64,000 nucleotides of DNA from JAZDFC01 sp043808235. Its GTDB lineage: Bacteria > Bacteroidota > Ignavibacteria > Ignavibacteriales > Melioribacteraceae. Position 1 is the stretch's first letter. Every line of letters starts with the position of its first letter. The stretch lies in assembly GCA_043808235.1 (NCBI GenBank), contig JAZDFC010000005.1, positions 1 through 64,000 on the forward strand, written 5' to 3'. Below are positions 8,703 through 17,900 of the stretch, piece after piece. The notes beneath the pieces were generated by a model, which worked only from the letters and a program-made list of their open reading frames with translations, was not told where the DNA came from and did no database searches. The position numbers and the translations under genes were made by a program.

Positions 8703-10043
8703 TTAAAACTGATTTCTTCCAATATATTTTTCTACATCAAATTTCCTTTTGCACCCGTTGTAATTCATGTAACGGATTTTACCGAAGACCGGTCTTTCAG
8801 TCCATGCCCTATCATGTACGCCGCCGATTGACCATGCAGCGCCAGTGTACCCGTTCGGATCGCGCCCGTCGAGTTCATATTTGTCATTTAAATAAATGGT
8901 AATCCGTAAAGACCCTTCCGGCGATTCGCTCCACTCAAGATTTTTTTTTGCCCAGTACATTCGCATGTAACCGTGCATTTTGCCGGTATTAACCATTTCG
9001 AGTTGTGAGGCATTCCATAAATCATCATGTGTTTTGGCATGCTCAAATTCTTCGAGTGAATAAAGAAACTCGCGTTTATCATTTCGATGCAGATTCAAAG
9101 TAGCTTTTGCCCAATTGGGGAATCCTTCAAATGAATCATAACTTTTATTGTAGTAACAGAAATTATCCGATAATTCTCTCCGCACAATTAATTCTTCTAG
9201 AAAAGCTTTCTGAGATTCCGGATGATTGATAAACGGCTGCGATTCCAATGCAATTCTCTGCGCAGCGATATGTCCAAAGTGCAAATACGGCGAAAGATTT
9301 GAAACGGCATCCTCATTCGGATCATTACTTTTATCACTGTAATACTGAAGTTTCTCTTCAAAAAATATTTTCATTACTTTATCTGCAGCGTCTGCACCTG
9401 GCGTCAGCCAATCAACTTCTTTTACATTAAAATTTATTTTTAGCGATTCTTTGATTACTTCCCAATTTATTGGTGAATTATTAAATCCGTAATTATTCAT
9501 TCTTACAACGTCCGTAAATGAGTCAAGGAATTCGGGAAGCAGCTTGTTTATTTTGGGTCGAATTGTGTAAGCTCCGAATTCGACTTTTTGTGACGCGATT
9601 AAACATGGAACTATATTATGAGCGTCCACTTCGAAGAAAGGGATATTAATATTTTTAGCAACATACCTTTTCCAAAGGCGTACTATTTTCAGCGGATTAA
9701 AATCCGAGACAAGTATGCTTGCATTGGCCTCGTTGATAAAAGCAGGGATTGTTTCTCCGGAATTACCTTGTGTCAGGAAAAAGGGAATATTCAATTCTTT
9801 TAGTTTGCTTTCAACTTCTTTCAATCCGGCAATCATAAAACCGTATTGCCGGACCGTGGCTTCAAGAAAATCGGGGACAAGATTAAAAACGATTAATAAG
9901 GGGACATTATTTTTTATTGCGAGGTTTTGTGAATATATAAGAGCCCAATTGTCATTAACGCGCTGGTCACGCTGCATCCAATAAACAACCGGTCCTTTTC
10001 TTGTAGTGCCTTCTTGAAGTAATCGGATACGTTTGGGATTCAT
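8703..10043 (-). CDS. phr: Class II deoxyribodipyrimidine photolyase
   Basis: A 446-residue flavoprotein for light-driven repair of cyclobutane pyrimidine dimers. The N-terminal alpha/beta antenna domain starts at about residue 15 with VVYWMQRDQRVNDNWAL, characteristic of class II photolyases. The FAD-binding helical domain carries RRELSDNFCYYN, NASQLEMVNTGKMHGYMRMY and DGRDPNGYTGAAWSIGG, also class II hallmarks. The length fits the class. A possible -7 box (TAGATTTG, minus strand 10068-10061) lies just upstream of the ATG without a clear -33. Confidence 0.93.
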   Translation of the reverse strand: MNPKRIRLLQEGTTRKGPVVYWMQRDQRVNDNWALIYSQNLAIKNNVPLLIVFNLVPDFLEATVRQYGFMIAGLKEVESKLKELNIPFFLTQGNSGETIPAFINEANASILVSDFNPLKIVRLWKRYVAKNINIPFFEVDAHNIVPCLIASQKVEFGAYTIRPKINKLLPEFLDSFTDVVRMNNYGFNNSPINWEVIKESLKINFNVKEVDWLTPGADAADKVMKIFFEEKLQYYSDKSNDPNEDAVSNLSPYLHFGHIAAQRIALESQPFINHPESQKAFLEELIVRRELSDNFCYYNKSYDSFEGFPNWAKATLNLHRNDKREFLYSLEEFEHAKTHDDLWNASQLEMVNTGKMHGYMRMYWAKKNLEWSESPEGSLRITIYLNDKYELDGRDPNGYTGAAWSIGGVHDRAWTERPVFGKIRYMNYNGCKRKFDVEKYIGRNQF

Positions 10044-10120
10044 TTATCTTTCGTGAAATTCAAATCTACTTTTATAAAATTACCCCGAGATTCTTCGTTC
10101 CGATTTGTCGGAGCTCAGAA

Positions 10121-10582
10121 TTAAAGGGACATATTAACTATCTCTTCGAATTCTTCCTGTTTAACAGGTACTATCGAAAGCCTGTTGCCGCGTTCGAGCA
10201 TTTTCATATTAAGCAATTTATAATTCGCACGCAAATTTATCAGCTTAACTGGTTTCTTGAATTTTTGAATGAATTTAATATCGACCATGTACCAGGAAGG
10301 ATCATCCGGATTACTGCGCGGATCGAAATTTTTATGATTTAAATTGAATGCCGTGGGATCGGGGTATCCGTCTTTTACTACTTCACATAACCCAACCACA
10401 GCTAAAAAGTAAGCGCTGTTATGATAAAATAAAACTTTATCGCCGACTTTCATTCCATCCCTCAAATAATTCCGCTCCTGGAAATTCCGAATTCCATCCC
10501 ATTGAGTAACTTTATCCTTTGCAAGGTTGTCTATCGAATATACATCAGGTTCGGATTTAATTAACCAATATTTTGTGCTCAT
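10121..10582 (-). CDS. EVE domain-containing protein
   Basis: A 153-residue protein that is an EVE (PUA-like) domain throughout: KYWLIKSEPDVYSIDNL at the start, WDGIRNFQERNYLRDGMKVGDKVLFYHN, PDPTAFN, and PVKLINLRANYKL near the end. EVE domains bind modified bases in nucleic acids. The closest family is the stand-alone thymocyte nuclear protein 1-like type common in bacteria. It is encoded directly upstream of the photolyase on the same strand with an 80-base gap, so the two could share a transcript. AAAAGGAGAA precedes the ATG. Confidence 0.9.
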   Translation of the reverse strand: MSTKYWLIKSEPDVYSIDNLAKDKVTQWDGIRNFQERNYLRDGMKVGDKVLFYHNSAYFLAVVGLCEVVKDGYPDPTAFNLNHKNFDPRSNPDDPSWYMVDIKFIQKFKKPVKLINLRANYKLLNMKMLERGNRLSIVPVKQEEFEEIVNMSL

Positions 10583-10616
10583 TGTATTCTCCTTTTCTCA
10601 ATAATCATAATATAAT

Positions 10617-10850
10617 TTAACTGCATTTGGAATTTAAAAATTTTACGAACCAATTTCTTCGTAATTCTTTTAATTCTGTCCTAAATAATTTTAGAAAGTG
10701 GTCTATACCTTCAAACAAAATTAGTCTAAAAGGAATTCCATATTCGAGAAATTTATATGAAATATCCAGCGAATCATGCTGCAGCACACGTTTATCCGCC
10801 GCCCCGTGGATTAGTTGATTGGGTGTTCCTTTTGAAATTTTCTTATCCAA
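10617..10850 (-). pseudogene. C-terminal relic of an S9-type peptidase / alpha-beta hydrolase
   Basis: The 77-residue frame reads PNQLIHGAADKRVLQHDSLD, then YKFLEYGIPFRLILFEG, IDHFLKLF and NWFVKFLN. This matches the end of prolyl-oligopeptidase-like hydrolases, with the catalytic Asp in GAADKRV and the catalytic His in the degraded GGDH motif (here GIDH). The serine nucleophile and all upstream domains are missing, and the next upstream gene is divergent. It is a remnant of a deleted gene, not a functional enzyme. Confidence 0.7.
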
Positions 10851-10887
10851 GTATTAGGTTTGGCATAAAACAGTTCTATAAAATTTG

Positions 10888-10895
10888 TAACTTTG
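10888..10895 (+). promoter_or_regulatory. Possible -7 box for the DUF192 gene
   Basis: TAACTTTG fits TAnnTTTG and lies about 57 bases upstream of the ATG at 10952. The best upstream TTTG is 25 bases away, longer than ideal. Confidence 0.3.
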
Positions 10896-10951
10896 ACCAG
10901 TTAAAAGTGCAAAATGTATAACAAATTTAGTTAAATAAACCATATTGTATT

Positions 10952-11524
10952 ATGAAGAAGAACGAAGACACATCAACGAAAAAAAAGCCAAACGCAAAAA
11001 GTAAGTCTAACACATTGTTTTATGGCGCAATGGCCGTTATAGTTATTGTATCACTTGTAGTAATTGTGTTTTCAATTCAACCCGAACCGAATGAAAAAGA
11101 AAACAGTGGTGATAATGTGAGTACTGAATCATTATATCAATTCAAAAAAGAAGGTGAATTGAGTTTCAATTCTTCAGATGGTAAATATCTTGCGTCAATC
11201 GATATAGAATTTGCCGAGAGCGATTTTAAACGAACTCAAGGTTTAATGTACCGGAATAGAATGGAAGAAAACCAGGGAATGCTTTTCGTTTTTCCGCTTG
11301 AAGAACCGCAATCATTCTGGATGAGAAATACAATTCTTTCATTAGATATTATGTTCGTGAATTCAAAATTTGAGATTGTGAAAATTCATAAAAATACTAC
11401 ACCGTATTCTGAACAATCTTTACCTTCGGATGCCCCATCAATATATGTTGTTGAAGTAAATGCAGGATATGCCGAAAAGCATAATATTAAGGAAGGTGAC
11501 AAGATTGTGTGGAGAAGGATTTAA
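10952..11524 (+). CDS. Membrane-anchored DUF192 family protein
   Basis: A 190-residue protein with a Lys-rich cytoplasmic N-terminus and a single membrane segment at about 24-45 (LFYGAMAVIVIVSLVVIVFS). The DUF192 domain starts near residue 70: AESDFKRTQGLMYRNRM, GMLFVFPLEEPQSFWMRNT and LDIMFVNSKFEIVKIHKN. The FWMRNT and LDI(M/I)F motifs are family hallmarks. The family is widespread in Gram-negative periplasms, and its biochemical role is not established. The domain should face the periplasm. It is a single gene followed by a strong hairpin. Confidence 0.88.
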   Translation: MKKNEDTSTKKKPNAKSKSNTLFYGAMAVIVIVSLVVIVFSIQPEPNEKENSGDNVSTESLYQFKKEGELSFNSSDGKYLASIDIEFAESDFKRTQGLMYRNRMEENQGMLFVFPLEEPQSFWMRNTILSLDIMFVNSKFEIVKIHKNTTPYSEQSLPSDAPSIYVVEVNAGYAEKHNIKEGDKIVWRRI

Positions 11525-11527
11525 AGA

Positions 11528-11575
11528 AAAGATTCCATCTTTCGAAAAAATTGCTATCCAAAAGATGGAATCTTT
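11528..11575. terminator. Strong bidirectional hairpin terminator
   Basis: A perfect 15-bp stem, AAAGATTCCATCTTT (11528-11542) against AAAGATGGAATCTTT (11561-11575). It lies between the convergent ends of the DUF192 gene and the aspartic-protease gene. Confidence 0.8.
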
Positions 11576-11596
11576 AATTCAATTTTGTTGCGATTA

Positions 11597-12871
11597 CTAC
11601 CGAACATCGAAATAATTATTTGAGAAATCTATTTCTACAATACTGTCTTTGAACAAGTCCGACCCGATTGTTCCGTCAAGCATAATTAGTGTTGCCGCTT
11701 CAAGCGGATGAGTATTGATGTTTTTGAATAAAATAGATTTGTCCGGTGAAAGAAAAACTCTAAGACTATCAACTTTTTTTGACGGGAGATTGGCAAAGCC
11801 GCCGGCAGAACCTAATTCAATATCTTCTTCGGAATAATTCAATCCGAACCGATCGATAATTTTATCCTGGATGCTGCTTGTTTTCGCACCCGTATCTAGA
11901 CCGAATAACAATTTGCTGCCGTCTTCACCATTCAATTTAATTACCGGGTAACCAAGCCAGAACATATTATTACCGGTATGATTTTTGGGATTTGATTTCC
12001 CATCGTAAAATTCAATGTGATTTGTTTTGTAGTCTATGGTCATTCCAAGTTTCTGCAAAACATTCCATCCGATTATACCTTCGATGTTCAACATAGTGAA
12101 AATGCCGAGCAATTTGAATTTGAGATGCTTGGAATCGATAATTATTGCCGGATGGTTTTTCACCGTTACTCCGCCAAATTTAAGTGATTCTATTAATGCG
12201 GCATCAATACCGATTGTTTTTGTGGTCGCGGCGGTAGCTTCAATGTTTTCTACGCTAAGAGGTTTTAATCCGCACTCATCGGCAACATCGGAAGAAACTA
12301 CTGTCATTCCCGCGCCGGTATCTACAAAGAAATAAGCCTTATAACCGTTGATGGTTACTTCAACTATCGGCGTTCCAGATATACTGGTCTCGAATGGAAT
12401 GAAATTATCATTTGCGAACTCGATTACTTCTTCGGGCTGTTTGGAATAAGTGGCTGCAAATGCGTTGTAAGTAATTGCTTCTTCGCTTGTATCCTGCAAA
12501 GCCAAAATATTATTCCACTTATTTTGAGTGAAAAGTAATTCCATAAATATAGTTCTGTATATTCCATTCAATTCTTCATCTGTTTCAGATTGTAATTCGG
12601 ACTTAAGCATAGATATGGCATTCTCGTACTTATTGTTGCCAATCATTTCAAATATATCCGCCGTGAATAAATATTTGCTCGATCCTTCTTCTCTAAGATA
12701 ATTGTAATCGAAATTTTCGATTGCTTGAAAACTGCTGTCGTAAGCGACGCTGGAATTTCCGGAAAAACTTTTCCCGGTTTCGAGTTTGGTGATAGTATCA
12801 ACGGAGCTGCATGCCATTAAAAGTGTTATTGTTGTAAAAAATGCCGATAATTTGATAAATCGTGTGTTCAT
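11597..12871 (-). CDS. Lipoprotein with two retropepsin-like aspartic protease domains
   Basis: A 424-residue protein with a lipoprotein signal peptide (TLLMAC, lipidated Cys21). A helical region (about 40-160) is followed by two retropepsin-like repeats, with active-site motifs VDTGAG at 183-188 and LDTGAK at 325-330. Each repeat has its own downstream hydrophobic-Gly motif (IIGWNVL, TIGSDLF). Tandem single-chain pepsin-like pairs of this kind are common in Bacteroidota and are probably periplasmic proteases or binding proteins. The substrate is unknown. It is monocistronic and convergent with the DUF192 gene. Confidence 0.87.
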   Translation of the reverse strand: MNTRFIKLSAFFTTITLLMACSSVDTITKLETGKSFSGNSSVAYDSSFQAIENFDYNYLREEGSSKYLFTADIFEMIGNNKYENAISMLKSELQSETDEELNGIYRTIFMELLFTQNKWNNILALQDTSEEAITYNAFAATYSKQPEEVIEFANDNFIPFETSISGTPIVEVTINGYKAYFFVDTGAGMTVVSSDVADECGLKPLSVENIEATAATTKTIGIDAALIESLKFGGVTVKNHPAIIIDSKHLKFKLLGIFTMLNIEGIIGWNVLQKLGMTIDYKTNHIEFYDGKSNPKNHTGNNMFWLGYPVIKLNGEDGSKLLFGLDTGAKTSSIQDKIIDRFGLNYSEEDIELGSAGGFANLPSKKVDSLRVFLSPDKSILFKNINTHPLEAATLIMLDGTIGSDLFKDSIVEIDFSNNYFDVR

Positions 12872-13461
12872 TTCAAGTCCGGTAATTTTTTATTAGTTTT
12901 TTATATTCCCGGTAAATATGACGTTTTCGAAATTGTCCGGTTTCAGGCATGTATTGATAAATTGATTTTTATTGAAATGTATCACTGCTGTCCAATATAA
13001 TTTCAAATTAGTAAATAATATTTGATTGCATATTGTTTTAAGAATCTTTTGTTGGAGTTGCTAATGAGTCCCTTATATTGCGTCCCATACGGGACTTTAT
13101 TTATGAAGGAAGAAATCATAGTACTATAAATATTTTGTCCCTGTCGGGACAATTCGAAACAAATATGCATAGCGCGGCAAGCCGCAATGGATGATGGAAA
13201 ATGTGAAATGGAAGATGGAAAAATTATTAAAAATATCTTGACACAAAAAACAAAAACTTAAGCACTAATACTATATAAACCGACATTATCTTGCAATCAA
13301 GTTAGGGATGAAATATTTATAGTTAATCACACCCAATATTCGAATTAAGTCTCATCGGGACAAAATATGAGTATTTTATCTTGGATAGATATAAGGTGGA
13401 TGATAAAAAGCCGTCCCATATAAATTATGAGGCGGCTAATTTTTCTGTTACATTTTTAGTC
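12872..13461. other. Long intergenic region with palindromic GTCCC/GGGAC repeats
   Basis: No gene is supported. It contains GTCCC-ATAC-GGGAC (13082-13095), TTGTCCC-TGTC-GGGACAA (13135-13152), GCGGC-AA-GCCGC (13174-13185) and another CGGGACAAAAT near 13350. A purine-rich run near 13186-13230 repeats ATGGAAGATGG-like units. This looks like an accumulation of REP-like palindromes. Confidence 0.65.
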
Positions 13462-13677
13462 TTAGAATTTTGTTAAAAACATCGAGACCGCGAGAACAAT
13501 TATTATTTCGAGTACAATAAATCCTAACTTCAGCAAATTCTTTGTTCTCTTTCTCCCGGTTTCTATTCTTTTATAAGTATCGCTGTAATCATCAATAGGT
13601 TCATAATCGCCGTTTTGAATTGTCCAGCCGTTTACTGTCCCTTGCGCTTTCATATTTAATCTTGCTTTTGTATTCAT
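13462..13677 (-). CDS. Small membrane protein of unknown function
   Basis: This 71-residue protein has a polar N-terminal half (GWTIQNGDYEPIDDYSDTY), a basic stretch (GRKRTKNL) and one C-terminal membrane segment (LGFIVLEIIIVLAVSMFLT), a tail-anchored arrangement. AAGGAC lies about 12 bases before the ATG. It follows the T9SS gene at 13693-14904 with a 15-base gap on the same strand and is probably cotranscribed. I do not recognise the family. Confidence 0.5.
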   Translation of the reverse strand: MNTKARLNMKAQGTVNGWTIQNGDYEPIDDYSDTYKRIETGRKRTKNLLKLGFIVLEIIIVLAVSMFLTKF

Positions 13678-13692
13678 ATATTCATTTTGTCC

Positions 13693-14904
13693 TTATTTAA
13701 GGAATAACATTTTTTTAACGGCATGGAATTCTTCGCCCGCGTGTAACACATAAAAATATACTCCGCTTGGAAAGTGACTTGCCTCAAATTTAACTTCGTA
13801 ATAGCCAGGTTCTTTTTGTTCGTTTATAAGCGTAGCAACCTGGTTGCCGAGTATATCATACACCCGCAAAGACGCCACGCATGGCGCCTTTACGTCGGCT
13901 GGTATGGTGTATTTTATTGTTGTGGTCGGATTAAACGGATTAGGGTAGTTTTGATATAGTTCGAACTCATTTGGTAAAGACGGGGCATGCCCCGTCTCTA
14001 CAATAATTTCATTTGAATAACTATACGAACCGTCGGTATCAATCTGTTTCAATCGGTACGAATAATTCCCGCCGGTAATATTGTTATCAACAAATGAATA
14101 TTCTTTTGTTGAATTGCTGTTTCCATTTCCTTCAACAAATCCGAGCGTTTTCCAATCCCCCTCGGCTGAAGCCGCGTCCCCCTTTATTAAACCTGTCCGG
14201 CATCCCTTTGACGGAGGGGGATTAAGGGGGATTTTTCTTTCAATCTCAAATCCGTAGTTGTTAACTTCCGTTGCGGTTTGCCAGTTAAGAATTACATTAT
14301 CATTTGTAACTGAAGATGTAAATGAGGTTAATTCTACCGGAAGTTGAGTATCGGCGGTTATTTTTAATAACATCGGTTGAACATCAGAATAATCTACTTC
14401 CAGAAGGTTGCGAGTTAAAAATCCATCTCCATCACCGCTATTTCCATCCGGGGTATCTTCCGCATAGCTCCATTTGAATACGTTATTGCTCGATGATTCA
14501 ACATATATCCAGTATTTCGTACCAACTAAACCGCCGTTAAGTTCACAGGGGAGATTATCACCCTCAATCGTAAACTTTGTATCTGAGTTATCTGGTAAAT
14601 CATCTCGATCACCTGAAAAGAGTAATACTTCTTCCGCATCTATTTCGTCACTACCGTTATCAGAATAAATTGATACAGTGAAACTTCCGGCTACGCCTCC
14701 CTTGTAAATTCCCAATTCAACTTTATGTATAAATTTAAGTGTTGAGGTAGTCTTAAACTGTTGTGCAACTGGGGTATTTACAGTAGCATCAGTTGAAATT
14801 TTTCCAAGATTATTAAAAAGCTCGGTTTGCGAATAAACCGGCGAAAGAAATATGATTACCGAAATAATCATAATTTTCAAAATGTTTTGAGATACCGTAT
14901 TCAT
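13693..14904 (-). CDS. T9SS-exported protein carrying three palindromic inserts
   Basis: A 403-residue exported protein with a signal peptide (ending PVYSQ, about residue 25). A beta-rich domain (about 30-185) follows with FTVSIYSDNG and GTKYWIYVESS, resembling choice-of-anchor/PPC-type domains. Then comes an Fn3-like module (PVELTSFTSSV..NWQTATEVNNYGFEIERK) and a T9SS type A sorting domain (NYPNPFNPTTTIKY ... KKMLFLK). Three repeats are translated in frame: the CCCCCT element (14154-14233) and two GTAGAGACG-family palindromes (13974-14001, 13866-13893). It is encoded just downstream of the giant T9SS gene on the same strand. The ligand is unknown. Confidence 0.8.
   Translation of the reverse strand: MNTVSQNILKIMIISVIIFLSPVYSQTELFNNLGKISTDATVNTPVAQQFKTTSTLKFIHKVELGIYKGGVAGSFTVSIYSDNGSDEIDAEEVLLFSGDRDDLPDNSDTKFTIEGDNLPCELNGGLVGTKYWIYVESSSNNVFKWSYAEDTPDGNSGDGDGFLTRNLLEVDYSDVQPMLLKITADTQLPVELTSFTSSVTNDNVILNWQTATEVNNYGFEIERKIPLNPPPSKGCRTGLIKGDAASAEGDWKTLGFVEGNGNSNSTKEYSFVDNNITGGNYSYRLKQIDTDGSYSYSNEIIVETGHAPSLPNEFELYQNYPNPFNPTTTIKYTIPADVKAPCVASLRVYDILGNQVATLINEQKEPGYYEVKFEASHFPSGVYFYVLHAGEEFHAVKKMLFLK
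13866..13893. repeat. Intragenic palindrome, GTAGAGACG family (degenerate)
   Basis: The minus strand begins GTAAAGGCGCC and mirrors to GGCGTCTTTGC, with 11 of 14 arm positions pairing. It encodes residues within KAPCVASL between the IKYTI and LRVYDILG strands of the sorting domain, the same place as the palindrome at 4500-4529. Confidence 0.8.
13974..14001. repeat. Intragenic palindrome, GTAGAGACG family
   Basis: The arms GTAAAGACGGGGCA and TGCCCCGTCTCTAC pair at 13 of 14 positions. It is translated as part of ETGHAPSLPN, just before the FELYQNYPNPF motif. Confidence 0.85.
14154..14233. repeat. Intragenic CCCCCT palindromic element, copy A
   Basis: Bounded by AATCCCCC and GGGGGATT, with an internal CGGC-TGAA-GCCG hairpin and a CCCCCTTTA run. 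Minus-strand translation inserts NPPPSKGCRTGLIKGDAAS between EIERK and WKTLGF. It is longer than the other copies because of a second insertion in its middle. Confidence 0.8.
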
Positions 14905-14924
14905 TTTTTTTTCCTCTTTAAAAA

Positions 14925-17900
14925 TTACTTTAACAATAACAATTTTTTTGTTTGCACAAATTCACCGGCTATGATTCGATAAATGTACATACCGCTGGAT
15001 AAATGATAATTGTCAATAGATAATTGGTAATTATGATACCCTGCGGACATTTCCTGGTTAATTAAAGTCGCAACTCTTTCGCCGAGAATATTGAATAATT
15101 CTAAAGTTACTCTCGAATCTTCCGGCAGACCGAATTTAATTGTCGTCGAAGGATTGAACGGATTCGGGTAATTTTGATACAACTCAAAAGCCGTAGGCAG
15201 AAATTTGCATGTAACTTCAATAGCTTCCGAATATGAATACGAACCGTCGGTATCAATCTGCTTCAATCGGTACGAATAATTCCCGCCGGTAATATTGTTA
15301 TCAACAAATGAATATTCTTTTACTGAGTTGCTGTTTCCGTTTCCTTCAACAAATCCGAGCGTTCTCCAATCCCCCTCGGCTGAAGCCGCGTCCCCCTTTA
15401 CTAAAGGGGGATTAAGGGAGATTTTTCTTTCAACCTCAAATCCGTAATTATTTACTTCTGTTGCGGTCTGCCAGTTAAGAATTACATTTTTATCCGAAAC
15501 TGAAGCTGTAAAAGAAGTTAATTCAACAGGCAATGGCGCATTGCTACCACCCAAAGTCCACTTACTGAAACCGTCCACTGGGCTTAAAGTTACAGTATTG
15601 TTTTCAGCCGAAACATTACCGCCAACATTTACCCAAGTGGCGCCATCATCAACAGATCTAAACAGCACCAAATTAGCTTCTTCAATATCGTTAAGTTCTG
15701 CTTCATTATAGTAATAAGTTACAGTTGCATCCAAGCCGGTATTGGTTGTAGGAGTTACATTATAAAATCTGCTAATTCCTTCATTCTCACCGGAAGTTTG
15801 AACTGTATGTCCTCTTGTGATTATTGTGCTTCCCAAATTTGCGGCAGATGTAATTACAAAGCCAAGTCCGCCGACATTTTCGTTGCTTATATTATTAAGT
15901 GTTCTTGTTATAGTTATTGAACCTGAAGTGCCGAAAAATCTATGAGTTCCTTCGTTTAAGTAACCGGAACTGCCAAGAGTGATTGTTCTTCCGGATAAAT
16001 CAATATCTCTCTGAAGTACAAGGCTTCCATTAACAACAAAATCAGAGCCAAGAGTTGGATTGGATGAAGGGGAAATAAACAGATTTTTCACTGTTGGTGT
16101 TGTACTTACTGTACATTCATTACCGCCGGCACCCCAATAAAATAATCCAACATTATCCGTTGCAGACGGAACAGTTCCTAAACTCCAATTTGCCGCTGTT
16201 GACCAACTTCCATCAACGACACCAAGCCAGGTATTGTAAGGAGTCGCGGAAACCCAACAGCCGGGGGCGGTAAAAAAATACAAAGTTCCATTATTAGCAT
16301 TCGGGGATAAATCATAAGTTGTTGTTCCTTCGTAATAATCATTCCTGAAGTAAAGAGCTAAACCTGTTTCGCTACCTGTTAAAGTGTTCATCATACTTTC
16401 CTGGATTTGTTCAGGAGTACGGGCTACATTCCAAATGCGGACTTCGTCGATCATTCCATGGAAGTAGTAAAAATTAGCATAATCTCCAATTCTAAGTTGA
16501 TTACTATTAACAGCTACATTCTGCGGCGTACCGGTCAACGATACTTCTTTCCCATTTACATAAAGTTTTCTTGTAGCTCCCGATTTAACTGCGGCTACAT
16601 GATACCAGACACCTGCCTGTAAATTCAAACCTGTAGTAAACATTCCATCAAAATAAAGATCATTGTAAGAACCGGTAGAGCTTAGTCTTAGATAATAGCC
16701 ATTACTAGCAGTTGCAGTTTTTGATATTATTCCACCAGCAGATTTAAAAGTAGTAGCATTAATCCATGATTCGAGTGTATAGTTTTCGGTTAAATCAAGA
16801 GAGTTTGCATCGGGCACATAAATAAAGTCATCGCTTCCGTCAAAGAGGAGTGTGTTTATTGGACCGGCAAAACAACCTGAACTTTTCCATAGCGGACCAT
16901 TTTCCAGTGTTCCGGGATAAGCCCCTCCCGTCTGACTGTCTGTTACAGTTGTTCCGCTTCCATCATTCATATTATAGTAGGAAACCAGACCGGTTTCAGT
17001 TCCGGTTAGATGCCTGTACATATTAGCTTTAATTTGTGCCGCGGATCTTGCCGTATTCCATATTCGGACTTCATCGATGTTGCCGACAAAATAAGTTTGA
17101 GATGGCATAGTTCCATTATAATATTGCACTCCAATACGGCATGTATTTACAGAGGGGTTACCAGAAAAACTTGAATATGAATTTTCCCACTTGCCGTTTA
17201 TTAACAGCGTAGCGGTCTGACCGCTTTTCACCACCGCGACATGTACCCATTTGCCTGTGTTTATTGAAGTGGTTCCAATCACAGATACCCAGCCACCAGC
17301 ATCCATTCCAAATTGAAGTTTACCTCCTTGCATTCTAAATTGCACATTATTTTGACCACCACTATTTCCCCAGCTAACAATAACTTTTTCATCGGCTGCA
17401 CTTGTAGAATTAATCCATGCTTCTACTGTTATTGCAGCATTATTATATGCCGGAGTGGATGCAAAGGAGATATGGTCATCTGTTCCATCAAACTGAACTG
17501 CCCATTCTCCGCTATGAGCAGGAGCCGGAGGAGCCGCTTCTATCGTGAAAGTTTTGTTGCTAGCGTCAATAATAGCAACATTGTCAACATTACTAATTCT
17601 TACCTTGCACGAGCTTGCCGGTGTATTTGGGACTGTCCATTGATATGATCCTGCAGCAGCTGGAGTTGAAGCGATTATTTCAATCCACTCGCCTCCGTTA
17701 TTAGTTGTGTATTCAATTTTTATATTGTCAACATTAACAGATGTCCAGGTAATACTATTCTTTGTTGATGCCGCCCAGGATTCTCCTCCATTTGGAGTTT
17801 TTACTCTGATCGTACCGGTTGTTATAGTAAACCTTGAATTGCTTTGATCGGAAGGAGTGCCGTCAAGATCACTGATTTTAACGAGGCAGTTCGTAGATGG

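Noticed and set aside
12872..13461. Search for CRISPR or tRNA in the repeat-containing intergenic regions (also 37019-37825 and 60389-60862)
   Set aside because: The repeats are isolated palindromes with irregular spacing and no unique spacers. No cloverleaf with a T-loop GTTCGA and acceptor stem could be built.
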